Below, piece after piece: positions 35,158 through 43,292 of a stretch of 64,000 nucleotides of DNA. This DNA is from FEB-12 sp964503315. Its GTDB lineage: Bacteria; Zixibacteria; MSB-5A5; GN15; FEB-12. Under the pieces are notes generated by a model, which was given only the letters and a program-made list of their open reading frames with translations, had not been told where the DNA came from and made no database searches. The stretch is taken from NCBI GenBank assembly GCA_964503315.1, contig CAZCZL010000009.1, forward strand, positions 62,001-126,000, in the 5' to 3' direction. Position 1 is the first letter of the stretch, and every line of letters begins with the position of its first letter. The translations under genes and the position numbers were made by a program.

Positions 35158-36225
35158 TTAGCAGATTCGTGGCAACTGTTCGGTTAACGGAACGTCAACA
35201 ATGCGCCAACTTCCGAGTGCGGTTTGCAGACTGACCAGCATTGGTCGGTCCGCCACAACTTCACCAATGATCACCGCGTCTTTGCCCAGAGGATGCTTGC
35301 GCATGGCGGAGAGAACCGCGTCCGCTTTCTCCGCCGCGACAGAGGCAACCAACTTTCCCTCGTTCGCGACATACAATGGGTCAAGGCCGAGCAAGCCGCA
35401 AGCACCGGCAACTGCGGGAAGTACAGGAATCAAATTTTCCTGGATCTGAATACCTACGTGAGAGCTGGTCGCAAACTCGTTCAGGACAGCGGCTACACCG
35501 CCGCGTGTGGCATCGCGTAGCGCATGAACTGATTCGCCCCCAACCGCGAGCATAGTCTGAATGAGGTCATGCAGCGGGGCGGCATCAGAGAGGACTGGCA
35601 TCTCAAACTGAAGTCCCTCGCGTTGTGAAAGGACCGCCATGCCATGTTCGGCGATCGTTCCGCTGAGGATGATCTTATCCCCTGCTTTGAGGGCTGAGCC
35701 GGAAATTGTGTATGGGTGTTCGACCACGCCGATCCCAGTCGTATTGATGAAAAGCTTATCCCCCTTCCCCTTGTGCACGACCTTGGTGTCGCCGGTGACG
35801 ATGGAGACATTGGCTCGCGCCGCCGCTTCTTTCATGGCGATAACAACTTTGGTCAGATCCGCCAGCGAGAATCCTTCTTCAAGGATGAATCCCGCGGTCA
35901 GATAGAGTGGCCGAGCGCCGGACATGGCAACATCGTTGACCGTGCCATAAACAGCCAGCTCACCGATATTCCCACCCGGAAAGAAGAGGGGGTCAACCAC
36001 AAAGGAGTCGGTGCTGATAGCCAGGCGATTTCCGCTTACCGAGACAACCGCCATGTCATCGAGCTTGTTCAACGCTTCGTTATCAAAGGCCCAGCGGAAA
36101 AGCTGCGAGATGAGATTCTGCATCATCCGCCCGCCCGCACCATGCCCAAGTTGGACAGTGTCGTGCTCAGAAATAGGGAGCGGACACTTGGCGAAATCTT
36201 CAGGGCTGATTGGCGAGTCGATCAT
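35158..36225 (-). CDS. hypE: hydrogenase maturation protein HypE (carbamoyl dehydratase)
   Basis: 355 residues of the AIR-synthase/PurM-like fold. HypE dehydrates the S-thiocarboxamide made by HypF on its C-terminal cysteine to a thiocyanate, the source of the cyanide ligands of the NiFe centre. Visible features: GHGAGGRMMQNLIS near the N-terminus, IGELAVYGTVNDVAMSGARP, IVTGDTKVVHKGKGDK, and the C-terminal PRIC carrying the essential terminal Cys. It is the last cistron, abutting hypD with no intergenic base. Confidence 0.96.
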   Translation of the reverse strand: MIDSPISPEDFAKCPLPISEHDTVQLGHGAGGRMMQNLISQLFRWAFDNEALNKLDDMAVVSVSGNRLAISTDSFVVDPLFFPGGNIGELAVYGTVNDVAMSGARPLYLTAGFILEEGFSLADLTKVVIAMKEAAARANVSIVTGDTKVVHKGKGDKLFINTTGIGVVEHPYTISGSALKAGDKIILSGTIAEHGMAVLSQREGLQFEMPVLSDAAPLHDLIQTMLAVGGESVHALRDATRGGVAAVLNEFATSSHVGIQIQENLIPVLPAVAGACGLLGLDPLYVANEGKLVASVAAEKADAVLSAMRKHPLGKDAVIIGEVVADRPMLVSLQTALGSWRIVDVPLTEQLPRIC

Positions 36226-37332
36226 CTATTGGTTCTCCGGGATCGGTTTGAAGCGTTGGTAGTTGTAATAGGCGGCGCAGGCGCCTTCAGAGGAAACCAT
36301 TGTGGCGCCAAGAGGAGTTGAAGGTGTGCAGCGGGTGCCGAACTGCGGACATTCGTGCGGCTTCTTGAGCCCCTGCAGAATGACACCGGAGATACAGTCT
36401 GCTGGCTCAGCGACCGTGATATCTGTGAGGCCGAAACGGTGTTCAGCATCAAAGGCGGAATAGCGATCACGTAGTCGCAGCCCGCTCTGCGGAATCACGC
36501 CGATTCCACGCCAGGTGCGGTCGCAGAGCTCAAATATCTCGTTGATCTGGCGCTGGGCGTGAAGATTCCCATCGCGGGAGACCATGCGCGCATATTGGTT
36601 CTCAACTCGCGCCTCGCCTGATTCTAATTGTTTCACGACAGAAAGAACGCCGGACAGAAGATCAACGGGCTCAAAGCCGGTGACCACGATCGGCACATGG
36701 TACTTAGCGGCAATCGACTCATACTGCAGCCAGCCCATCACCGTGCAGACATGGCCGGCGGCGAGGTATCCCTGAACGCGATTGAGCGGTGAGTCAAGGA
36801 GCGCGGTCATGGCCGGCGGGACCAGGACGTGAGAGACCAGCAGAGACAAGTTGATTATCTTCTCCTTCGCCGCCTGCGCGACAACCATGGCGCTGTTCGG
36901 CGCTGTGGTCTCGAATCCGACCGCAAAGAAGACCACTTCTTTGGCGGGATTCTCTTTGGCAATTCTGAGGGCATCGAGCGGTGAATAGACGATACGAACA
37001 TCGCCCCCTTCGGATTTCACTTTGAATAGATCTTCTGAGACGCCAGGTACTCTCAGCATATCGCCGAAAGAGACGAAAATGACGTCGGGGCGCGAAGCCA
37101 GAGCTATGGCTTTCTCGATCAATTCAAGCGGCGTTACACAGACGGGGCAGCCGGGGCCATGGACGAGAGTGACATCGGAAGGAAGCAGGGTATCGATGCC
37201 GTTGCGTACGATAGCGTGGGTCTGTCCACCACAGATCTCCATGATGACCCAGGGCCGAGTGACCGTGGAGCGGATCTCGTCAAGCAGACGGTGCGCGAGT
37301 TGAGGGTCGCGATACTCCGCAAGGTGCTTCAT
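36226..37332 (-). CDS. hypD: hydrogenase maturation protein HypD
   Basis: 368 residues. HypD is the scaffold with a 4Fe-4S cluster on which, with HypC, the Fe(CN)2CO group is built. Conserved motifs are present: MEICGGQTHAI near residue 35 (catalytic Cys), HGPGCPVCVTP, FAVGFETTAPNSA, and the C-terminal cluster cysteines in CISGVILQGLKKPHECPQFG and RCTPSTPLGATMVSSEGACA. Its start overlaps the hypC stop by 4 bases. Confidence 0.96.
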   Translation of the reverse strand: MKHLAEYRDPQLAHRLLDEIRSTVTRPWVIMEICGGQTHAIVRNGIDTLLPSDVTLVHGPGCPVCVTPLELIEKAIALASRPDVIFVSFGDMLRVPGVSEDLFKVKSEGGDVRIVYSPLDALRIAKENPAKEVVFFAVGFETTAPNSAMVVAQAAKEKIINLSLLVSHVLVPPAMTALLDSPLNRVQGYLAAGHVCTVMGWLQYESIAAKYHVPIVVTGFEPVDLLSGVLSVVKQLESGEARVENQYARMVSRDGNLHAQRQINEIFELCDRTWRGIGVIPQSGLRLRDRYSAFDAEHRFGLTDITVAEPADCISGVILQGLKKPHECPQFGTRCTPSTPLGATMVSSEGACAAYYNYQRFKPIPENQ

Positions 37333-37568
37333 CCAGCCGCCTCGTTTTCGCCGATCTCTCTAAGCAAGGCGAATGTCCGCTCCGCTTCCTGTTCATCGAT
37401 GACATTCAGGGCAAACCCGGCATGCACAATGACGTATTCACCGACCTTGACTTCCGGGACATACGCGAGACAGGCCGTAATGAGGGTCCCGCCGAATTCG
37501 ACCTTACCCATGGTCAATCCATTCTCTTCAAACAACGAGATCACTTTGCCGGGAACTGCCAGACACAT
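37329..37568 (-). CDS. hypC: hydrogenase maturation chaperone HypC
   Basis: 79 residues starting MCLAVPGKVI: the Cys2 needed for iron and hydrogenase binding is intact. VEFGGTLITACLAYVPEVKVGEYVIVHAGFA is written here as the family core (residues about 25-53: GG, V-P-E-V-K-x-G-E-Y-V-I-V-H-A-G-F-A). HypC delivers iron to HypD and then to the large-subunit precursor. It is packed 3 bases after hypF and overlaps hypD. Confidence 0.95.
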   Translation of the reverse strand: MCLAVPGKVISLFEENGLTMGKVEFGGTLITACLAYVPEVKVGEYVIVHAGFALNVIDEQEAERTFALLREIGENEAAG

Positions 37569-37571
37569 TGC

Positions 37572-39890
37572 TTACTTACTCCTTTGCCGACGGAAATGTG
37601 CATCGGCGACCGCGATCTGTCCAAGCGCAATTCCACCATCGTTGGTCGGCAATTGTCTGTGAGTTAGGATCGCGAATTTCTCTTCGGACAACCGACTCAC
37701 CATAGTCCCGAGGATCAGACTGTTCTGGTAGACACCGCCGCTCAGGGCAACGGTATTGCATCCGATTCTTTGGCGCTCACGGATAGCGGCCTGCACCCAG
37801 AGTTCGATGATGTTCCGGTGGAAGTCGGCGGCGATCTCTTCTCGAGGTTGACCATTCAGCACCGCCTCAACTACCCCGGTGATTAGAGAGCGTATCTCTA
37901 TCACGCCGCCTGCAACGGTGATCGGTGCATTAGCGCTGAACCCTACTGACTTCCTTACCGCTTCTTGATCGCAAAGCATTTCCAATCCGATCGCGGCCTG
38001 GGCCTCGTAGGCAACCTCCCTATCGAATCCAAGCATTGCCGCGACTGCATCGAAGAGCCTTCCGCAACTTGAGGTCAGCGGTGAGTTGATCCTTTTCCGC
38101 ATCATCTGGGTCAACAGAGGGATCTCTGACTGATGTTTATTGACCAGCGGCAAGTCGAGTTCGAGCAAAGAATCTCCATACGATTGGTAGAGAAAACCAA
38201 ACGCCATACGCCACGGGTGCTTGATAGCCAGCGCACCGCCGGGCATGGGAACCGGTTCAAGCCATGCCGAACGAGTGAACCCCGCGGCATCTCCATACAG
38301 AAGTTCACCGCCCCAGATCGTGCCATCCGTACCGAAACCAGTACCATCGAGAATGATGCCAATTGCCTTCCCCAAATAGCGATTTTCCGCGAGAACCGAA
38401 GCGAGATGCGCATGATGGTGTTGGACCGATATCGACGGGAGCTTCTGCCGGTTAGCCCATTGAGTAGAGAGATACTCCGGATGCAGGTCATAGGCGATAG
38501 CCTCGGGCATTACATCCAGGGTCTGTTCGAGATGAGCAATACATTCTTCAAAGAACCCCAGTGCTGACGGATTATCGAGGTCGCCGATATGCTGCGAAAG
38601 GAATACTTCCTTGCCTCGGGATATCGCCACAGTGTTCTTGAGTTCAGCACCAACAGCGAGGATGGGAGTTGAGGTTGGATGCTTCAGTGCGACCGGGAGT
38701 GGAACGTAGCCGCGTGAGCGGCGAATGATCCTTGGCTCGTCTGCCTGGATCCTGACGATGGAATCATCGCACCGCTGCAATATCTCTCTGTCATGGAACA
38801 GGAAACAGTCGGCTATATCGCGCAGGCGATGGAGGGCTTCTTCTCTGCCGATAGCAATCGGTTCCTCCGACAGGTTGGCGGAGGTCATCACCAACGCTCT
38901 GAAATTGTCGCGAAGCAAGAGGTGGTGGAGCGGCGTGTAGGGCAACATGAACCCCAGGAAATGCTGACCGGGGGCGATCGACGGAGCCAGCTCGCTGTTA
39001 CCTTTGCGACGAAGTAGTACGATTGGTCGTTGAGGTGACAAGAGCAGGTCGCGCTCTTGAGTTGTTACTGTGCAGTAAATCTCTATCGTGGCAATATCGG
39101 GGGCCATGAGTGCCAACGGTTTTTCAGCTCTTCCCTTGCGCCGGCGAAGTCCTACGACTGCAGATTCAATGCTGCCATCGACTGCCAGATGAAAACCGCC
39201 AACCCCGCGAATAGCGGCAATCTTTCCCGCTTTCAGTAGGGCGACAGTCTGCGAAATTGGATCGCCTTCGACGGCAGAGCCATCAGCCATGCACAAGGTC
39301 ACGCGCGGCCCGCAGAGAGGACATGCGTTTGGTTGAGCATGGAAGCGCCGGTCGGAGGGGTTGTCGTATTCCCGTTGGCAGTCCGGACACATGGTGAACG
39401 ACGACATCGAAGTGAACGGCCGGTCGTAAGGAACAGAGCGAACGATAGTGTAGCGAGGGCCGCAATTCGTGCAGTTGATAAAGGGATAGCGATAGCGACG
39501 GTCATTGACGTCAAACATCTCGCGAAGGCATTCATCGCAGGTGGCGATATCCGGCGGGATCAGGGTCGCGGCGTTTCCATCATGCGCGCTGTGAATGATC
39601 TGGAACAGATGTCCGCCGATCGGTGCAATGGACAATACTTCTATCGAGTCTATACGAGCCTGCGGTGGAAGTTCGCTCTTGAGTCTCTGCTGAAAGGAAT
39701 TGGTCGCTTCGGGCTGGCCCTCAATCTCAATAGTGACGCCGCGCGGGCCATTCTGCACCGATCCAGCCAACATCAATTCTGTGGCGATCCGGTAGACAAA
39801 CGGGCGAAAGCCAACCCCCTGCACCACTCCGTTGACCAGGAGCTGGAGCCGCAAAGTGGCAGACGTTTCGGTTTCCGCGCTTTTGTCCAT
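37572..39890 (-). CDS. hypF: carbamoyltransferase HypF
   Basis: 772 residues from the ATG at 39888-39890 (a TTG 15 codons upstream would overlap hypB by 40 bases and is less likely). Domains in order: acylphosphatase (LLVNGVVQGVGFRPFVYRIA), zinc-finger pair (CDECLREMFD ... INCTNCGPRYTI ... CPDCQREYDNP ... CPLCGP), YrdC-like (about 195-380, IAAIRGVGGFHLAVD) and Kae1-like with HHHAHLASVLAENR and GIILDGTGFGTDGTIWGGE. It activates carbamoyl phosphate and transfers the carbamoyl group to HypE. All core motifs are intact. It sits between hypB (5 bases) and hypC (3 bases). Confidence 0.96.
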   Translation of the reverse strand: MDKSAETETSATLRLQLLVNGVVQGVGFRPFVYRIATELMLAGSVQNGPRGVTIEIEGQPEATNSFQQRLKSELPPQARIDSIEVLSIAPIGGHLFQIIHSAHDGNAATLIPPDIATCDECLREMFDVNDRRYRYPFINCTNCGPRYTIVRSVPYDRPFTSMSSFTMCPDCQREYDNPSDRRFHAQPNACPLCGPRVTLCMADGSAVEGDPISQTVALLKAGKIAAIRGVGGFHLAVDGSIESAVVGLRRRKGRAEKPLALMAPDIATIEIYCTVTTQERDLLLSPQRPIVLLRRKGNSELAPSIAPGQHFLGFMLPYTPLHHLLLRDNFRALVMTSANLSEEPIAIGREEALHRLRDIADCFLFHDREILQRCDDSIVRIQADEPRIIRRSRGYVPLPVALKHPTSTPILAVGAELKNTVAISRGKEVFLSQHIGDLDNPSALGFFEECIAHLEQTLDVMPEAIAYDLHPEYLSTQWANRQKLPSISVQHHHAHLASVLAENRYLGKAIGIILDGTGFGTDGTIWGGELLYGDAAGFTRSAWLEPVPMPGGALAIKHPWRMAFGFLYQSYGDSLLELDLPLVNKHQSEIPLLTQMMRKRINSPLTSSCGRLFDAVAAMLGFDREVAYEAQAAIGLEMLCDQEAVRKSVGFSANAPITVAGGVIEIRSLITGVVEAVLNGQPREEIAADFHRNIIELWVQAAIRERQRIGCNTVALSGGVYQNSLILGTMVSRLSEEKFAILTHRQLPTNDGGIALGQIAVADAHFRRQRSK

Positions 39891-39895
39891 GAGCG

Positions 39896-40564
39896 TTACG
39901 TCGATTTCTTGCGTTTCACTTGTTGCCGGAGCCAATCAAACCAGCTATCCAGTCCCTTGCCAGTGCGGCAGGAGGTCTCGAATATCTCGAGTCGGCCATT
40001 GATCGAAAGCGCGTGCTTCCTGACATTCTCCATGTCGAACTCCGAACTTCCGAGCAGATCGATCTTGTTGATGACCATCACAGACGATCGTCGGAACATG
40101 CCGGGGTACTTGAGCGGCTTGTCGTCTCCTTCGGTCGTACTTATCAACACTACCTTCATGTCCTCGCCCAGGTCATAGCTTGAAGGGCAAACCAGGTTGC
40201 CGACATTTTCCACGAAAAGGATGTCCAGATCCTCAAGCGCGATCTGGTCGGTGATCGCGGTCACCATACGGGCATCGAGATGGCAACTTCCGCCGGTGAC
40301 GATGGGGTAAACGATCTTCCCTCCCGCTTTCTGCAGGCGATTGGCATCATTTTCAGTCTGGACATCGCCCGCAATGAGAGCGAGACGGAGTTCAGAATTG
40401 AGCGCGCCGATGGTCTTTTCCAGCAAACTTGTTTTGCCGGAGCCGGGTGAACTGACCAGATTCAGGCAGAGGACACGGTGGGTGGTAAGCTTCTCACGAA
40501 GCGCCATCGCGAGCTTGTCGTTTTCGGAGAGGACTTTTTTCTCTATTGAGACTTTGTCAGTCAT
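39896..40564 (-). CDS. hypB: hydrogenase nickel incorporation GTPase HypB
   Basis: 222 residues. The P-loop is NLVSSPGSGKTSLLEKTI, followed by LIAGDVQTENDANRL, the metal-site Cys/His in GGSCHLDARM, LFVENVGNLVCPSSYDLGE and the NKID guanine motif (VINKIDLL). The N-terminus lacks both the CxxCGC nickel motif and a His-rich stretch, so it relies on HypA (or SlyD-like proteins) for nickel supply. It lies 2 bases after hypA. Confidence 0.95.
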   Translation of the reverse strand: MTDKVSIEKKVLSENDKLAMALREKLTTHRVLCLNLVSSPGSGKTSLLEKTIGALNSELRLALIAGDVQTENDANRLQKAGGKIVYPIVTGGSCHLDARMVTAITDQIALEDLDILFVENVGNLVCPSSYDLGEDMKVVLISTTEGDDKPLKYPGMFRRSSVMVINKIDLLGSSEFDMENVRKHALSINGRLEIFETSCRTGKGLDSWFDWLRQQVKRKKST

Positions 40565-40566
40565 GG

Positions 40567-40938
40567 TCAGGTGTTACCTTCAAGTACGGTTTTTTCGTCG
40601 GGGATCTCAATATAAGCAATATCCAGTTCGGTCCCCTGTACAAGATCAACCGATGTTGACTGGCAAGAGGGACAAATGAAGAGCATTTCGGGAATCTCGA
40701 ATTCAGTGGAGCATGCGGTACAGCGAGCGACGATCTGCAGATGCTCGATGGCGAGCTTTGTTCCATCCAGGCGTGTCTCTTTGGTGATCACTTCGAAGCC
40801 AAAGCGGAGCGCCTCAGCGTCGACATCGGTCATTCGCCCGATACGGAGCGCAATGGTGGTCACGCGGTCGATGCCGCGCGCGGTCATCTCTCGCTCGACC
40901 GCCTCCACAATGTTGCCGGCTATACTTAGTTCGTGCAT
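40567..40938 (-). CDS. hypA: hydrogenase nickel incorporation protein HypA
   Basis: 123 residues starting MHELSIAGNIVEAVE; His2 is the nickel ligand. The zinc site has two CxxC pairs: ARCTACSTEF and FICPSCQS. ALRIGRMTDVDAEALRFGFE is the family core. It hands nickel to HypB and the hydrogenase large subunit. It is the first gene of the hypABFCDE operon. A promoter must lie in the 230 bases before it but none stands out. Confidence 0.95.
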   Translation of the reverse strand: MHELSIAGNIVEAVEREMTARGIDRVTTIALRIGRMTDVDAEALRFGFEVITKETRLDGTKLAIEHLQIVARCTACSTEFEIPEMLFICPSCQSTSVDLVQGTELDIAYIEIPDEKTVLEGNT

Positions 40939-41107
40939 AGCAATCCAATCGCTGTTCTAAAGATAATATATCAAAAGTGGACGAATGGTGAAAGTTTAAG
41001 AAATCTGTGGAAGTTGTTCCGCACGAATTTCGGCGGCGATTTCTTGCCTGTTGTCGCAGACAGACTTAGCCAATTGTAGCCCGATGTCGCTTGGAAAAAG
41101 GTTGGTA

Positions 41108-41135
41108 TAGAAAGGCGGCGCCTCATGGCGCCGCC
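41108..41135 (-). terminator. probable terminator of the VWA gene
   Basis: A perfect 9-bp stem GGCGGCGCC/GGCGCCGCC (41114-41122 with 41127-41135) with a 4-base loop lies 36 bases after the minus-strand stop. The T-run on minus is short (TTTCT), so termination may be partial. Confidence 0.65.
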
Positions 41136-41170
41136 CTTGCACTGTCGGAGAATCCCTTACCCTCTCGCTA

Positions 41171-43168
41171 TTACTTCTCCGACAGGCTCTCCTTCATCTG
41201 ACACGCCCGGTCGATCAGCGACAGAAGTTCGGTTGTTTCCGAGTTTTCGAACTCCGCTTTGAGCGAGGCCGCGATCGGCCTGAGGTCACTCAGTCTCTCC
41301 CCTTTTGCCCAATAGGAGTCGCGCAGTATTTCGGAAAACTGCGCCGCGACCGCCGCGAGCCGGAAATCAAAGGTGGAAGAGTCGAATTCTGAGCCGAAAT
41401 AGTCCGGATCGATCACTCTCGCCACTTCTCGCACCTGCTTCCCCTCGGCGTCCTTGAAGCGCACTTGGACTCTTCCAAGTGTTCCCGAGCCAAGGGGCCG
41501 ATTGAGCTTGAGTTCGTAGAGCGCGGTGACGCGGTGGCCCGAGCCGATCTCCCCGCCATCGACAGTATCATTGCGGAAGTCCTTGTCGGCAACATCGCGG
41601 TTCTCATATCCGATCAAACGGTAACTCCTGACCATGGCAGAGTCGAACGCCACCTGGATCTTGACATCCCGGGCGATCACTTCGAGGGTACCGGTCAGGT
41701 TGTCAACGAACACTCGTCTCGCCTCATCAATATCGTCTACATACGCATAATGGCCGTTCCCTTTGTTACCTAGTTTCTCCATCAGGATATCGTTGTAGTT
41801 TCCCATCCCGAATCCGACGGTGGTCAAGGTGATCCCCTTCTTCGCGTACTTTTTGATCTGCTCCAATATCTGGTCGGGGCCGGTGGTGCCGACATTGGCA
41901 ACGCCATCGGAGCAGAGGATAATGCGGTTGGTTTTGCGCCGGTCAAACATACGGTCGGCCATCTCATAGCCGATCCGGATACCGGCCTCGGCGTTGGTGG
42001 CGCCATCGCAGTGGAGTCGGTCGATAGCGCGGTGCAGTTCGTCTCCTTCCGAGACCGAGCGCGGGTCAAGATGGACTCGGGCATTAGAACCATACACAAC
42101 TATGCCGACGCGGTCATCCGGGCGAAGCTCATCGACCAACAGGTGGAGAGCCTTCTTCACTAGTTCAAGTCTGTTTCCCCATTCCATAGAGCCGGAGATA
42201 TCAATGACAAAGACCAGATTGGCAGGTTTACGGTCATCATCGGCGACATACCGCCCCTGTATTCCAACCCGCAGCAACCAATTATTGGATTTGCCGAATT
42301 CGGAAGGTGCCCCTTCAAGTTCAATTGAGAAAGGCTCCCGACGTGGAGACGGATATTCATAGGTAAAGTGGTTAACGAATTCTTCGGCGCGGATGGCTTC
42401 GGCGGGGGGAAGACTGTTCGACTCGAGATAAGAGCGTGCCAGTATATAGGAAGCGTCATCGACATCGACCGCAAAGGTGGATAGGCTGTCATCCTCAACA
42501 TCGACAAATGGATTAACGCCGTAGTCTTTGAAGAACATGGCATCGAACGCGGCACCAATGACAGTGGCAGTGCCGCCATGGGCGAGCGGAACACTGGTTG
42601 CATCCGCCGGGTTCGTGCAGTACGCTACCTCACCGGCTCGACCGCCGCGAATGAAGACTTGACCGCCTGAGGTCGTTTGCACACCCTGCACTTGCCGGAG
42701 CAGATGGTCCACAGTTTGGACGCGATCGAGGTTCCTTATAACACAAGGAGCGGGCTTTAGGGCCTGTTTGGAGATCTCAAACTTTTGAATGGGATCCTTC
42801 GAAGAGGAACACTCGATCTTTGCATCCAGGTTCGTTACCTTTCTGACCAGTTTCTGGTCTACCTTTGTGGTGTCGCCTGCCTTGACCTCCAGACCGGTAA
42901 GATCGACGGTGCTGAAGTCAACAGAGCTGAGTCTGACGGAATAGACTCCCGGGCTGAGTTTTGAGATGATCCATTTGCCGTTCGAATCAGACATCGTTCC
43001 GAATTTGGTTCCCAGAACGAGCACCGAGGCGCCGCCCATTGGATCTCCTGTCTCCTTGTCCGTTAGTCGTCCGGCGATAGAACCGGTCATCTGGTTGGCG
43101 GCTATGGCAATGGCGAGCGCCACCACCAGCTGGACCGCGACCGCGAGAATCGTTGTACGAGGTGACAT
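41171..43168 (-). CDS. VWA (YfbK-like) protein with carboxypeptidase-regulatory and TonB-plug-like N-terminus
   Basis: 665 residues from the ATG at 43166-43168, chosen for GGGAG 6 bases upstream. The signal peptide or anchor is ILAVAVQLVVALAIAIAA. Next is a CarboxypepD-regulatory domain (about 28-105, GSIAGRLTDKETGDPMGGAS). Then comes a short segment like the TonB-dependent receptor plug (VDHLLRQVQGVQTTSGGQVFIRGG), with no barrel. Then the YfbK signature (PPAEAIRAEEFVNHFTYEYP), a VWA domain with intact MIDAS (FVIDISGSMEWGN ... DGATNAEAGI ... LCSDGVAN), and the C-terminal DUF3520-like region. It is probably a surface or periplasmic metal-dependent adhesion protein. No TonB barrel or partner is nearby. 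Confidence 0.8.
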   Translation of the reverse strand: MSPRTTILAVAVQLVVALAIAIAANQMTGSIAGRLTDKETGDPMGGASVLVLGTKFGTMSDSNGKWIISKLSPGVYSVRLSSVDFSTVDLTGLEVKAGDTTKVDQKLVRKVTNLDAKIECSSSKDPIQKFEISKQALKPAPCVIRNLDRVQTVDHLLRQVQGVQTTSGGQVFIRGGRAGEVAYCTNPADATSVPLAHGGTATVIGAAFDAMFFKDYGVNPFVDVEDDSLSTFAVDVDDASYILARSYLESNSLPPAEAIRAEEFVNHFTYEYPSPRREPFSIELEGAPSEFGKSNNWLLRVGIQGRYVADDDRKPANLVFVIDISGSMEWGNRLELVKKALHLLVDELRPDDRVGIVVYGSNARVHLDPRSVSEGDELHRAIDRLHCDGATNAEAGIRIGYEMADRMFDRRKTNRIILCSDGVANVGTTGPDQILEQIKKYAKKGITLTTVGFGMGNYNDILMEKLGNKGNGHYAYVDDIDEARRVFVDNLTGTLEVIARDVKIQVAFDSAMVRSYRLIGYENRDVADKDFRNDTVDGGEIGSGHRVTALYELKLNRPLGSGTLGRVQVRFKDAEGKQVREVARVIDPDYFGSEFDSSTFDFRLAAVAAQFSEILRDSYWAKGERLSDLRPIAASLKAEFENSETTELLSLIDRACQMKESLSEK

Positions 43169-43292
43169 ACGTCGCTCCCTTCTCGTATGCCGTGAAGTGT
43201 ATTGAGATGAGGGTCCATAGAAACGACGCACTCGGTTCCGAAACTGTGTAACAGCTCAAAACCGGGTGTGAGAATTCGTATGAATATACGAG

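Noticed and set aside
39891..39935. N-terminal extension of HypF from a TTG
   Set aside because: It overlaps the end of hypB by 40 bases, and the ATG at 39890 gives normal operon spacing.
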